Positions 12,306 through 29,922 of a stretch of 64,000 nucleotides of DNA are shown here, one piece after another. The stretch lies in contig RCAB01000114.1 in the NCBI GenBank assembly GCA_003640385.1, positions 1-64,000 on the forward strand. The letters run 5' to 3'. Below the pieces are notes generated by a model. The model was not told the DNA's origin. It saw only the letters and a list, made by a program, of their open reading frames with translations, and did no database searches. The DNA comes from Setaria digitata. Its lineage: Eukaryota > Nematoda > Chromadorea > Rhabditida > Setariidae. A program made the translations under genes and the position numbers. The first letter of the stretch is position 1; every line of letters begins with the position of its first letter.

Positions 12306-12369
12306 CTTTATTATTCGATCGGTGATTTGTTGTTCTAAAGCATTTTATTACTTGTTATAAACTGTTAAT
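11966..12369. repeat. ~69-bp direct repeats flanking a methyltransferase exon
   Basis: The copies at 11966-12034 and 12301-12369 share the core CGGTGATTTGTTGTTC and beyond, differing at only a few bases. Between them lie the exon ending at 12150 and a TA-rich tract at about 12040-12130. The right-hand copy touches the 5' boundary of that exon. A further partial match starts near 12423. This suggests a local duplication around the exon. Confidence 0.8.
12036..12132. repeat. TA-rich simple repeat
   Basis: Several blocks of TA dinucleotides, interrupted by short AT-rich spacers, lie in the intron immediately 3' of the first recognised methyltransferase exon. Confidence 0.85.
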
Positions 12370-15300
12370 TATTACTTTAATAAAAATTAGTTAAGTAACA
12401 GGTGAAGACTTGATAATATATTCTAAGCATTTTATTACTCTTTTTGGCGAACTTACTATTTCATATAATTGTGTAAATATGAATTATCACTTTGATAAGA
12501 ACTGGCTAGAATGCTACTGATAATATTGTACAATTGAAAAGTGATTGATCATCATTCAATATGATTCGCTCATTCTTCAATCAGTTCCTTTTTCTTTCTA
12601 TCTATTATGTCTTCAGTCATTAATGATGAGAGAAAAATTCATTATTGAAAAGTTTCAAAAAAAATTAAAAGTGAAAGTATTTTAAGAAAAAAAATTGATA
12701 TATTTTTCAAGCAAGATAAAAAAGATAAAATCCAATATAATTTCGAGCATTTTACGAAAAATAGCAGCCTTTTACATTGGATTCGATCTATTAGTCATTT
12801 CAGCTTACTTAGCCAATTAATAATCACATTCTTTGTGCTAGATTAAACAACAAATACCTCATGCAAAAAAAAGACATTTAAGAAAATAGTGAGTAAAATC
12901 TTCCTTTTTTTTTCTTTGAAATCAAAATCGAACCGAATTGATCGTTGATTAGTGCCAAAGTATAATTTACAATTAATGCTGGGCACAAATAGAACTAACG
13001 ATTCAGGTGCATCGCGTATAATATTATTGAAATAACTGAAATGAATATTTAAATAATAGTATTAATAAATTGCCAAATTATTTTTTTTAAATAATCAATA
13101 AAAATTTAACAAAATAGAGTATGTTTATAGTGTTTTAATTTGAGTCTAATTTAGTAGTCATAGCAAAAGATCAAGGAATTTCAACATGAGCAATAAGAAA
13201 TTATCACAAGATGACAATTAATTTCTTAACCGTTTTATCAGTGGAATGAATATAAGGCGTAAAATAATTTGATATAAATAAAAACCAAAATAACGCTGAT
13301 GCATTGAAATTATCCACAGAGTGGTCAAATCTGAAATTTGAAAAATTCATTTTGAAATAAAAGGAAAATATATAACATGTTCAAAGATTTTAAAATATAT
13401 TTTATTGTATTAAAAAAAGAGAAGAAAAACTATTCAAAAATTTCCTATTACAACTTTCACCAAGAAAAAAACGGAAAGGAAGCAGTTTTTTTTTTTTGTA
13501 ATTAACAGCTCATTAACGAAAGAAAAACAAAAACACGGAAAAGCAAAAGAAATTTTGAATATAAAAATTTTTGCAAGAAATACTTAACAAAAGCGAAAGA
13601 GAATGAACGAAACAATTGTATATGATGCGATTAAATGATAAAAGATGACAGTTTTTAAAGCAACGCGTGAATTCACATTATTTGAGATATAATGACCCAT
13701 TAAATTGTACAACAACCGATGAAGAAATTTTAAATTTGAAAATGATTGAACTCTCTTTTGATCATTGAGACATATCGTCACATTTGTTCAGCGCCGAACC
13801 ATATTCATGCCGTAACAATAGTTGAATGGTGTTAGTGTTATGATATGATAATGATATTATTGAATTTCGTAGAGTAAGCGAGTTAGATTCTGCAGCTATA
13901 AATTTAATTGGAATTTTTTTCTGTAATTTTACCAACAAAGAAAGTAATTTTTAAATAACTTTTGAATGAAATTAATTCACAAATGTAAAACGACATGTGA
14001 TTTTTAGCGTAGTTATTAGTGAAAAAAAAAAAAAACAAAAACAGAAAAAAAGAAAGAGGAAAAGCAAAATGAAACAAAAACTCATCAAGAGCGAAAATGA
14101 TAATTGTTATAAATAAAGAAAAAAAATATGGGGAAAAAAGAAATTTTCAGGTCCAAAATTTTTAAATTTAAAGAAGAAGAATTTAGCCATATTTTATTTA
14201 AAAGAAATTTTAATGATAATTATAAGAAAAAAATTGAACTTCCTAATAATTTAAATTTGTTGATAATCCAAAGAAAGACCAAAATAAAATTTACAAAGAA
14301 ACATAATTTCTTTCATTAAAAAAAACAAAAGAAGGAGAACATTTATTAATAATATTCTTTTAGAACAAAAGAAAAAAGAAGTTATGATAGAAGGAAGAAA
14401 TGAATAAAATGAGTAATGAAAGGTTTAATGGAAACAAAATTCAGATGAATTGAAATGTGCTGTTGAACCGAAAACCCAAATAATAAGTGGGTAAATTTTC
14501 AATTTTGTTACCAACGTGATTTGTCAATTCTTTTATTGTTATTGCTCTTTTTGTTTTTTTTTTTTTCGTTTTTTGCTTTTTAAATATATCCTACTCTTTT
14601 CAAAGTAAATTCAGATTTTCAATAATAAGTGGAACTATCATTATTATCAATATTGTTGATATTTTTATAATATATTAGGAATATTACAATAATATAGCGT
14701 ATTATTTCTATAGCAATGATGCTCATGTTGTAATATATATGTTATCATCTTATCACTACAATATCATTGCATTATGATAAAAATGCTATTTAATTACTGT
14801 TGCATTAATGTCATATAATATTAGTATAATGAATAATTCAAGGATCTTTGAATTTAAAAAAAGGGATTTTTTTGTTTAGAAAGTCCATTTTAATATTTCT
14901 ACATGTTATTATTGTACTTTTTTTATAATTATAATATAAATATCTGCCCGATTTATAACAATATCTGTAGGTTCTTTTTTTAGATTTTTCCTTTTCTTCT
15001 TCAGATATACCGTTTTTTGAGCTAAGTATCAAAGAAAATTTTAATTTCATTTTCTTTCTTTTTCCAGGCTATTTTTGAACTGTAAATGATTGAAAAAGTA
15101 GCTTTAATTGATAATAGTATAATTTTTTGATCAATAAGATTGAATTTATTCATATTACATGAAATAAGGTAATTACAGCTGTACGCATTAATTTTTCGTT
15201 TCATGCTAATTTTCAGTCTCATTTTCCTTTCCTTTTGGCACATTTATATTGGTTATTCATATATCAGGAAAAATAAAATAAAATCAAATCAAAAAAGATA

Positions 15301-17685
15301 GGGAAAAACGAAATTATAACGATTATTTATTTTTCAGATTTATATATTTCAAGATATCGCGAATTTTTTTTTTTTCTATTTTCTCTCATAGGATATAATA
15401 ATTGTGATAAAAAAAATAATCATTGTTTGAATAAAATAGATTACCTATCAATTAATTCGTATCAATATTATTTCGTTACATAAAGTAAAACTGAACTCGA
15501 ATTATGTAAATTTGCTTGCAAATAAATTGTAATGATTTGAATTCCCAATAAGTTCAGATTAAAAAAAAAAAAAAGGCTTTGCTAATAGTTATAATGAACA
15601 ATTATTTCTATTTCACTGATCACACATTTTGATCAGAAATACTGCTCTTTAGGTGATCTAATTTACAATTCAATCGGAAGTTATTAGTAACAGTTACGAA
15701 AAGAAAAGTGATAAATAAAAATTAAAGTGCTAAATTAAAAATATAATAATTCATGTTAAATGATAATTGTTGCTTTAAAGGATGAACTCAGTGTAATTTC
15801 GATTAGACTGTAAAAATGAAAAAAACGAAACATTTTGTTACTTTTTTTTTTGTAGTAAATAAAAGAGCATTTTGTTGTAGTAAACATTTATCGAATTTGC
15901 TGTAGCTGAAAAAAAAAATTACTAATGTTAAATATTAAAATGGTAAGATAGAGAGAGAGGGAGAGAGAGAGAGGGAGAGAACGAGGGGGAGAGCGAGGGA
16001 GAGGGGGAGGAGAGAGAGAGAGAAGAAGAAACAATGGATCGGAATGACTTTCATACAACTAACTAATCGTAAAAGTAAAGTAATTTGAGTATTCTGAATC
16101 CTAAATTTAAATTACTCATTTGAAGAAATTTATCCGAATCATGCGATAACCGGTTTGTTGATTTTACACAACATGTCTGATATGCTTCACCGAAATGTTA
16201 TGGCACCGGTTTCGAAGTGTTTCGTTGTAAACTTTTCTTTTTCAATTGATGGATATGAATTTTGGTGGTGTAGTAGCATCTTGGCCGAATCATTTTAAAA
16301 CTTTCATTTTTTTTTTTTCTCGAAACTTCAAGAAAAAAAAAAGGATGGATATCAATGTTTGTTATAGTTCATTTTAAAACTTCAAAGAGAACGAAGGAAT
16401 GAGTATTGCAAATGTTGCTAGGAAAATATCTTTTATGGCTAAAAATAATTTTCAAAATGATAAGACTGCTCATCATTATCTTTGTGTATTGTCAGTTGAA
16501 TTAAATCCTATCGCTGTCATTGCACATTGCTCAGTGGCATATGTGAATTCAATGGAAATGTCAAAGTTCCAAAAAAAAAAATCGTAGAATTTTGATGATC
16601 TCGCTAAACAAGAAATATGTGGTTTTAAAATATGATAATAATACTGATATAACTGTTCAATATAACTTTTTTCATTATAAAAAGTGATAGGGTTTGGCAT
16701 ATTTGCAAATACGATTTAGCATCCTTAGTGGCCAAGCAAATGTGAATTAATTAAATTTGAAATGTTAAAGATGAAAGTAAAATTTTAACTGTTCTTCAAT
16801 TTTGCAACGAGAATTATTGTCAGCCATTTCTTGTCTTTAAATAAGAATTGATTTAAGTGTTTATGGAAGAAAAGTCACTTTTTACTACTCAGTATTTTAC
16901 AAATTATGTTACAATTTCGGAAGAATTTCATCAAGAAATTCCGGTATATTGATATTACACTTTTGCTTTGTAGAATTTTCTTTGAAAAGGCTTAAAAAAT
17001 TGAAGTGGAAATTGAATCATTTCATTAAATTCATTCATTAAAATTAAATGATGATAATTGTGTCTATCATTTTCTAAAAAAAAATGCAAAAATTTCCACT
17101 TATAGTTTCATTGATCAATTCTTAATGCTTTCCTTACAATTTTACAAAAAAAAAAAGGAAAAAAAAATTACAAACAATTCAGTATTACTGCTGCATTGCA
17201 TTTAACATCTGAGATCCAGTTGATAACAAAAATGGCAATATATTTACAAGTTTGTTAACTAATGCTTATTTATTAATGCAATATATCTTATTAATAATAC
17301 TAGCAATTAAATAATATCCACCATCAGACTCAAATATTTAATCAAACAGAGGCTGATAATTTCTAGGTGAAACTAAGTTCAATTTTTTTTTTTTTTTTTT
17401 GCAGCGAAACCCCACACATTTAAAATCCCTGTTCTTTCTGTTTTTTCCCTTTTTTTTCCCTTTATCTGGATTTCGAACATATTAAATTTTCCTGAATTTT
17501 TCATGATTTTATTTATGCATTAATAAACAGAACTATTATCATTTTGATTTCCTTTTTTTTTGCTAATTGCTAATTTAAAAAAAAAAAAAAAATACATTAC
17601 GAAATCTGTCCATACTGTTCTATTCATTATAATGTAGAGTTTTAAAATGAAATAAGATCACAGGAGAAGGAAAAAGAAGAAATTA
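12306..17685. other. AT-rich region containing the unresolved 5' end of the methyltransferase gene
   Basis: No exon here can be proven. Candidates for upstream minus-strand exons are a 29-base piece around 12840-12812, between TCTAG and GTAAGC; a 36-base piece at about 13036-13001, between TTTCAG and GTTAGT; and an open frame with a hydrophobic C-terminal half, 13781-13584, ending near a GTTAAG donor. The phases of the third do not agree with the other two, so only some can be real. The remainder is low-complexity DNA, including a GA tract at 15951-16031. Confidence 0.45.
15951..16031. repeat. GA-rich purine tract
   Basis: About 80 bases of GAGA, GGGA and GGGGGA with almost no pyrimidines on the plus strand. 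It is a homopurine/homopyrimidine stretch, upstream of the methyltransferase gene and downstream of the kinase gene. No function can be assigned. Confidence 0.9.
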
Positions 17686-22272
<4,587 letters not shown>

Positions 22273-24383
22273 ATTTGCGAATGAACGTATCAAATCACTG
22301 AACTTATTTTGATGGAATATTAAATGTCGCTTATTTGATAAGAAAGAAATGAAAATGATTATATTTTGGTTAATTTATCACTTTTATACAACGAAGCATC
22401 TTTTTCATGCATCGATAAATTATGCAAATTATGTTAATAGTTCTAATGTTATTTTATTTCAATTAATTTTGTTTAATTTTTTATAATAATAAGGAAAAAT
22501 AATAGTTCATAAAGTGGTAGTCTAATTAATTTTCATGCTTCTGAAGAGATCTTTTTTGCATGAATTTTAAATGGCTTTTCATTTATCTGATAATTAAAAA
22601 AATCACAGAAAGGCAATAAGTTTCTGTATATTTCAGATGGAAAGTTTCAGGGATATTTGAATTCAAAAAACTAAACTTCCATTCCTTAATATTTGATTAT
22701 TTTCCTAATTGTCCAATTTATTCGAAACATTATAGAATTTAAGTTAAAATTTACTCTTTATTAAAAAACTTTCTATTTCTCGTTGTTTTTTTTCTCCATA
22801 ATTTTACCCGAGAAGTTCCTAGAAGTTTAAGTAATTTCACTTGGTGATTTTGGGTATTTAACTGCTTTGGAGGAATATTAGCAGCTCGCGATGTTTTTCA
22901 TTTATACATCAATTTTTTTTTTCTGATACAAATGTTAGGTAAAATTAGCAAAGCTAACACTTTATTCACTTCTGTTTTAGAGATTTCAATTTGTTTTAAA
23001 ACAAACAAAAGAAAACAACAGCCTTGCGGTAAGTTTTTTGCTAACAAATCTTGCAAAATTATGCATTATCAATAAATAAAGCAATGTTTTCCACTGAACT
23101 GATGTTGGTTTTAAAACGAATTATCACCGTATCATAATCCATTTTCCTGATTCAAGGCTGTTTTCCTTAGAGTAACAAACAACAGGTAATGAAACCAAAT
23201 GTCATCGTAACAAAAGTTATTTTTCTGTTCACTTTTTTTTATAGGAATTCTTTTTGATCTTTATAAAAGGGTAAAAGTGTAAAAGGGCTGAACATGAGGC
23301 TAGTTATCTTCTGAAAAGTTTGAAAAAGCATTTCATTTTCATATCTTTTTTATAACAAAGTTTTTTAAAATTTGAAAAGAAAAGAGAACTAATTTATCAC
23401 ACAGTGAGCTATGGAGGATAAACTTTCCATTTGTTGTTGTACTTCAATAATTTTGCTACTAATTATTTAAAGATTCTCTATACATTTCTTCAATTTTTCT
23501 CATTTGAAGAACAATAACAAGTTAGCATTTTCATGAATTGCTCCATTTCAATTTAATGTTTCATTTCGATTTCATTTCTTCTTTTCATTTTTTTTAAATT
23601 CATTGTTTTATCTTTTTATTGATACTAACTAATCACTGTTAAATTGCAAGTTATTTTCTCATATCTAACGTCTACCACTTCTTACTTATCAGATGTCAGT
23701 TGCTAATTGTTTCATACAACATTTTTAAAATATCAACTGATCAATCCGGTTTTTTTCTTTTTTTTTTCCGCTTGGAAAACCGAAATATTTCCGACACTGA
23801 CGCTATCATCCTTTTGCTTTTAGGACTTTCAAGTTGTTTTTAAATTTAAAATTTAAACTAAAAATTTCACATATTTTCGTTTTTCTTTCTTTTTTGTTTT
23901 TTAATATATAGAAAGCATTCGAAAGGGTGAGAGTGAAAAAAAATTAACCAATCAATGAGAACATCAAATAATTTGTTTGTTGAATAATGCATCCAAATGG
24001 TTTCCCAATGATAAGTTTACTGATTGCTGAATGATAAGTTTGCTATTTATTGCAGTTCCTTTTTTACAAAACAACTTTTCCATACTATGTGCGGCTTAAA
24101 TTAAAGTTTTTATTTTTGCTTCCTTTAATCTTTCTCAATATGAATTATTCAATATAATTCAATTCCAAAATTAAATTAAATTAAGCGTGAAATTTTTGAA
24201 ATTTCAAATCCTGATGCATTATCATAAATTTTAGAAAAAAGAAATGAAATTATCCGTTTATCCGAAAAAAAAAAAGTAATTTTCTTTTCTCTTCAACTTT
24301 ACAAGTTGTTTTCCCTGCTATTTCTTTTTTCTTTTCTAATGAAACTTTTTAAGTAAGACGAAAAAATAACAAAAAACTGAAAA
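22273..24383. other. divergent intergenic region
   Basis: About 2.1 kb lies between the start codons of the minus-strand kinase and the plus-strand secreted protein gene, so both promoters should be here. No exon, TATA-like element with clear context, or repeat worth naming was found. The sequence is AT-rich throughout. Confidence 0.6.
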
Positions 24384-27010
24384 ATGAGAAATTGGACGGT
24401 ATTAATAAATGTTGCAACTTTCTACTACATTCCACTAATATCATTTGAACAAATATTTGCTGTATGTCCGAATTTCGAAGATATTCCGCCACCGATTTGC
24501 GCTTTCCTGTTTACCGATGATGAATGCTCGAATGCATTTTGCACTGTTCGGGAAGATTCGCTGGAAACGGAACTTGATCCACTGGTATTTGCTTTTAAAT
24601 TTAAATTTATTGCATCAAATTAATTTTCAATTGTAATTGCTACTGTTACTTATTATTGTTATTACTTTTATCATTATTATTATTATTGCATTTATTATTA
24701 TTAATTATTATTATTAATTAATGATTATTATTTTCTTTTTTTTTTCATTTTTTTCGTTTTAGACATCTTGTTCTTTCTTATTCATTTAATAATATGTCGT
24801 TTTTTTTTACTTCATATTCATTCACATTTATTGTCGATATTTTTTTAACTTTTCTTCCTTTCAACTTTCAATTTTAGCAAAAATTTATTACTTCTGAAAA
24901 ATCTCACAAATTTATTAGTTCTAAATAAATTAATTATTTTTTGTATGGAGAAATATTTTCAGCTTTAATTTTTCTCGTAAAATGTTGGAATTTCTTACTG
25001 CAACTTTCGTTTTTAATTTTCACTTACAAAGAACATGTTAATGAAAACTTCCACATCTTTCAAAATTTCCATTTTGATTTACTTACATAAAATGTTAAAA
25101 AAATTTTGCTGAGATGATTTTTCTGATGGCTAGCTTTTGCATGTTATTATTATTATTAAATAATAATAGTAATTATCATTTTTAATAATTATTATTGAAA
25201 TTGTTGTTTTTATCACCAATTTTTCAAATCTTTTATACAAAATTTATATTATTACTAACTTTCTTTTTTCATTCAGCAAGTAAAATTTTCAGTCATAATT
25301 TATTACTACTTTTTTAATCCTCTCCTTGGCTCTTTTTTTTCATTTTTTGGATTATTCTCCTCTTTTTTTTCTTCTTTTCTGACTGCTTTCTGCTAATTTA
25401 TTTATTTATTTATTTTTTCTAAAATATCTTTCTTTCTTTTTTCAGTGGAATGATCAAATTACTTTGGCAATAATACGGCCAGACTGTTTTCTGGATTTAT
25501 ACGATGGAGCTAATATAACCGAAACACATCGATTTTTAGGTGGTGAAACTAGTGAAGGTAATGTTTATGTTTTGAAATGGTATGCATTCGCTAATCGAGC
25601 AACTTCATATTTTTGTTTTTGTAATGGCTTTTTGAATTGAATTACTTGAAATTATTTTAATGTAGTTTGAAATTGAAAGATGAAGTATGTGGAGATGTAA
25701 AAATAAAAGAGAAAGGAATCACACATTTTCTCTGTAAATATTTTCCATTATTTGAATTGTCTATTTCAATTTCTTATAGTATTCCAAAAAAACTTCATAA
25801 AATTCCGCTTGTTTTCTCGACGCAAAAATACAGAAGATGAGCTACATGTAATTTTTTTGTTACTATATCGTAAATAATTCAGTAATTAATTGTTTGAGGG
25901 GCTTATATATATATATATATATATATACATTTCTTATATATATAAGAAATTGAAATATATATATATGTAAATTATATATATTTCAATTATATATATATAT
26001 ATATTATATTTATTTATTTATTTTGTATATTATATATATATATAATGTACATATATATATTTATTTATTTATTTGATCATTTATCCATTTATTTATTCAT
26101 TTATCTATTTNATTTTGTATATTATATATATATATAATGTACATATACATATTTATTTATTTATTTGATCATTTATCCATTTATTTATTCATTTATCTAT
26201 TTATTTATTTATTTATTCATTTTTTGAAATTAAAAAGTTACAAAGGAAGAAAAAATTTTCATTTTTACACCATCTCGACATAGAGTTAAAATTTTTTAAA
26301 AAAAAAAAGCAATCAAATATTTCGAAAATGATAATAAGTTTGAATTCAAATTATGCGCAGACACACATATAATGTAATTTAATGATGTTTATCATCGCTT
26401 TATCATTTATCATTTTTCTCTCAACTTCTTCAATCTTTCTTATTAACAAACCATGGTAAGTTTCAAAAAATTAATTAATAATTGTCATAAAAAAAGAGGA
26501 AGAGAAAGAAAATGAAAAATTGCTGTAATTTTAAGAAGTCCATTGCTTAATCGAATTTCGAAATTCAAATCGAATTAATTGTGAGGTATAAATGAATGAA
26601 GAAAAAAATGTTCGTTATCGGTCTGACAGAAGACCATATCGTCCAGTGGCCACTTCCTGCTAGTGGTTACTACTGTACCCGACTGGTCACTCACTCATTT
26701 CGGTAGCTATTTATTGTCGTCAATCATTTTCTGAGAACTGATCGAGCATTATCACTCACTTCACTTTCTTTCTTCCCTTTTCCTTTTTTTCCTCCTCAGA
26801 CTGATTTAATCATAAACAAAATAGCTAATTAATTTCTGAAACTTCCTCGAAACTCCCTTCCGCTAATTCATTTCACTTTGTCTGACAGGTTGAACAGAAA
26901 TTACAAATTTCCATTTTTCATTTTCTTTTTTTTTTCGTCCCAACAATCATCGACCAAAACTTGCTTATCATTTTCAGCACATAATCGTTGGAGCTAATAT
27001 AGCTAAGTAA
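24384..27010 (+). CDS. small secreted cysteine-containing protein
   Basis: Exon 1 (24384-24584) starts MRNWTVLINVATFYYIPLIS, which looks like a signal peptide, followed by CPNFEDIPPPICAFLF and further Cys residues at DECSNAFC. Exon 2 (25446-25557) continues WNDQITLAIIRPDCFLDLYD. Both exons join in phase 0 and have canonical sites. Beyond exon 2, a 14-base exon at 25834-25847 and a final exon at 26978-27010 (HIIVGANIAK-stop) keep the frame, giving about 119 aa. Those two are tentative because they are so short. The spacing of Cys and the IRPDCFLDLYD block remind me of nematode beta/gamma-crystallin-like secreted proteins, but this is a pattern impression and not a firm assignment. A secreted or extracellular location is inferred from the N-terminus. 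Confidence 0.5.
25931..25987. repeat. two adjacent AT-rich palindromes
   Basis: TTCTTATATATATAAGAA (25931-25948) is a perfect palindrome. It is followed by an inverted repeat whose arms read ATTGAAATATATAT and ATATATATTTCAAT (25949-25987). Both can form hairpins, and both are in non-coding DNA of the secreted-protein gene region. Confidence 0.75.
26020..26202. repeat. 91-bp near-identical direct duplication around a single N (26111)
   Basis: The 91 bases before the N and the 91 bases after it match except at one or two positions, and the sequence is TA and TTTA/TTCA simple repeat. The N marks a join, so this is probably two overlapping contig ends placed side by side. Confidence 0.9.
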
Positions 27011-28864
27011 ATTTCAAAAATAAAATAAAAAGTTTTCCGAAAGAAAAAAACCATCACAATTTCGAAATTTTTAAGATGAAAACGCAGCTTACATCAAACA
27101 GGATGATAAATGAGTGTTACAACTATTTACGGGACATTAGATTTTTCGAAATTAACATTTCAGAAAGTGTCTCTCACATCGTCAACTCCTACTAATTAAT
27201 TAATCTTTTTAAGATGATAATCAATGAAAAGCACTTCTTCCCAACTAGTGCTTAGTAAATTTGACGAATAAAAGCAGTATTTGAAATATGTAAAGAAAAA
27301 ATCTAAAGCTTGTGGAAAAGCATTCTTCGAACCGAACTGAAATCAATTTTCATGTTATTTGGTGGAAATCTTCAAATTAAGAAATCTTAATTATTTAATC
27401 ATCCAGCTGATAAAGATAAATAATAAAATGCAAATAACTTCTCCCGAAATAACATAACTTTTCCCCATTATTACCAAAATTGACCCACCGAATGTACCTG
27501 TGAAGAACTCAGAATTACTTGTGAATTTAACACTTAACTGAACTGAATTCAATTTTGATCGAATTTTCAACCAAACATTGGCTTGCTTTCGACTAGCTTT
27601 GTATTATATTATTTTTGTTAAATGTTATTGTTTTGTAGCGATGAAAACAAACATTAATATGGATTCACTTCATTCAAAAATAAAATAAAATAAACATTCT
27701 GCATTATGTCACAGTGAAAAAATCAGAAAAAGAAAAGGAAAAAGCAGAAGTAGAAGGGAGATAAAGTTGAAGGAAAGAAGAAGCGAGAGAGAGGAGGAGG
27801 AGGGAGAAAAAAGGAACCATGAAATTATCGAAAGTGAAATTGAAAATTTATATGTGAAGTAAATCAATATAACTAGCTAAGAAAAAAAAACATTTTTTTT
27901 TTTTTGAAATAAAATAACCGACAAAATGAAAATTGGAAAAAAGATTAAAATTAGATTGGAAAAAAGGGAAAGGAAAGAAAAAAAACCAAAATGAGTGTTT
28001 AAATTAAGCTAATTATTCTTACTTTTCATAAATTAATCAACAGATCAAGCAACATATTATAAATGTGGATGATAATTTGATATTGAAAGCTTCTGACTAA
28101 TTAATAATAAAATTACTAAAAAAGAAAATTTTTTTTCAAAAAAAAAAAAAAAGAGAAAAAATTAAGCAAAATGAAAATAATAAAGAGGGAGAGAGCGAGA
28201 GAGAGAAAGAGAGAAGCAGAGAGACAGAGAAGGAGAAAAATTTGTAGACAGAGAAAAAGTGTGTATAATAGTGAACTCTTAAAAATTTTTTTTTCACAAA
28301 TTTCAACTTATTTACATGAAGTATAAAAGCATTTACATAGTTTGAAGATTTTTTTTGAATTTTTGTTTTGTTTTTGTTTTTTTTTTTTTTTGAGGTGATC
28401 TGATGAAGCATCGAAAGCGTACGCACACAAAACACACGCACACAACGTGCACACACATAGATATACAAATACATATCAGGTGGTGAAGAAAAAAAAAAAA
28501 TGAAAAGGTAATAGTGATAAATGGTACCCATTTCAGTAATTATCATCTCCCCAGCTCAATATTCAAGAATCTAGGAAGAATGTTTTTTTTATCAGGGTAG
28601 AAAAAAAAAAAGATAAAGAAGTAAAATTGATAGCTGATATCACAAGCATTTAATTACCAGGAAAGGATGAGGAATCTGAAGTCAAAATGGTGACTATGAT
28701 GATGAATAATATATTTTAAATTATTTCAAACATCTTTTCTTTTTTTTCTCTTTATTCGCAAAAAAAAAAAAAAATATCAAATGATATCTAATATATTTTC
28801 ATTTAAAATCACATGAACTATTGTCATTTCAGGAAATATATTAGAGGTAGTTTCAATATTGAAA

Positions 28865-28895
<31 letters not shown>

Positions 28896-29922
28896 GGAAA
28901 AGGAAACCCAATGCTTTTTTTGAACAGAATTTCTAAATTTAGGAAAAAAAAAATGCTGCTTATAATAGCAACAGAAAGACAAAATTAGATTTGAACTAAA
29001 ATGTCGACGTTAATTAAAATTATATTTTGAAAAAAAAAAAAAAAAATCATCATACATCATGAAAATTGAAATATTTCAAATTTGGTAAAGAATTTCAGCC
29101 TTTCTGTTTTCTGTGAAACAAGGAAAGAAAAAAAAAAAAAAGGCAAATAAAATGATATACAATAATAAGATGTATCAAAAAAAAAAGAACGTAGGATTTC
29201 TCTGGAATTTATTTTTTCTTTTTTTCTTAAAATCATAAAAAGAAAACAGAAAGATCGGAAATGATGAATGGGATTGTTGAATGAGTAGATAAACTATGAC
29301 TAAGAGACATATAAATATATATATATATATCCTGTTTCAAAAAAAAAAAAAAAAAGAAATCCTTTTCCTTTAAAAATTAAAAAAAAAAAAAATTAATGAA
29401 GCTGAATATCATGAAAGCCGGGGAAGAAAATAATTCAAATATAGCTGGGCACAAAAGCAAAAAAAAAAAAAATTGCATAGTTTTTCCTCTTTTTTTTTTT
29501 TTTTTTCTGTAAACTATTATAATTGCATTAATGATTAATTTAAATTGAACAATAAATCGCTAAAAGGAAAGAGAAAGAGGAATTTTCATCACAAAAATAG
29601 TAAAAATATCGAGCACAAGAAAAAAAAAAAAAGGAAAGAAAACTCATATACACATCTGTTTGCTAATAAAAGAAAAAGGCAAAAAAAAAAAAACAGAAAT
29701 ATATAGCGGACAGATATGATAATGACAATAATAATAATAATTGTAATAATAATAATAATAATCATAGTTTCCTAATATTGAAAACAGAGAAACAGTACAG
29801 AATTCATAATTCCGTTACAGAATTGAAATTGCTTCCATTTCTTTCGTTTTGTTCTCTTTTTTCTTTTGCTCCTGTTTGTTGTTGTTTATTGTTTGTTTTT
29901 TTTCTGCTGTCCTTCGATCATC
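27011..29922. other. convergent intergenic region
   Basis: This stretch lies between the stop of the secreted-protein gene and the stop of cyclin D, so both genes run into it. It contains purine tracts (27717-27815 and 28183-28258), a short CA/TG-rich patch near 28430-28460, many poly-A runs (the longest, about 30 A, at 28863-28892) and an ATA/AAT microsatellite near 29725-29765. No exon was found. Confidence 0.6.
28183..28258. repeat. GA-rich purine tract
   Basis: About 75 bases made up largely of GAGA/GAAA/GCAGA units, in the convergent region downstream of cyclin D. Simple sequence. Confidence 0.85.

Noticed and set aside
13584..13781. Minus-strand frame with a hydrophobic end as the first methyltransferase exon
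   Set aside because: Its only donor leaves a phase that gives stops in the candidate next exons; kept only as a possibility in the region note.
28136..28546. 136-residue minus-strand frame
   Set aside because: Formed by GA/CT and CA simple repeats; the protein is Ser/Leu/Phe low-complexity.
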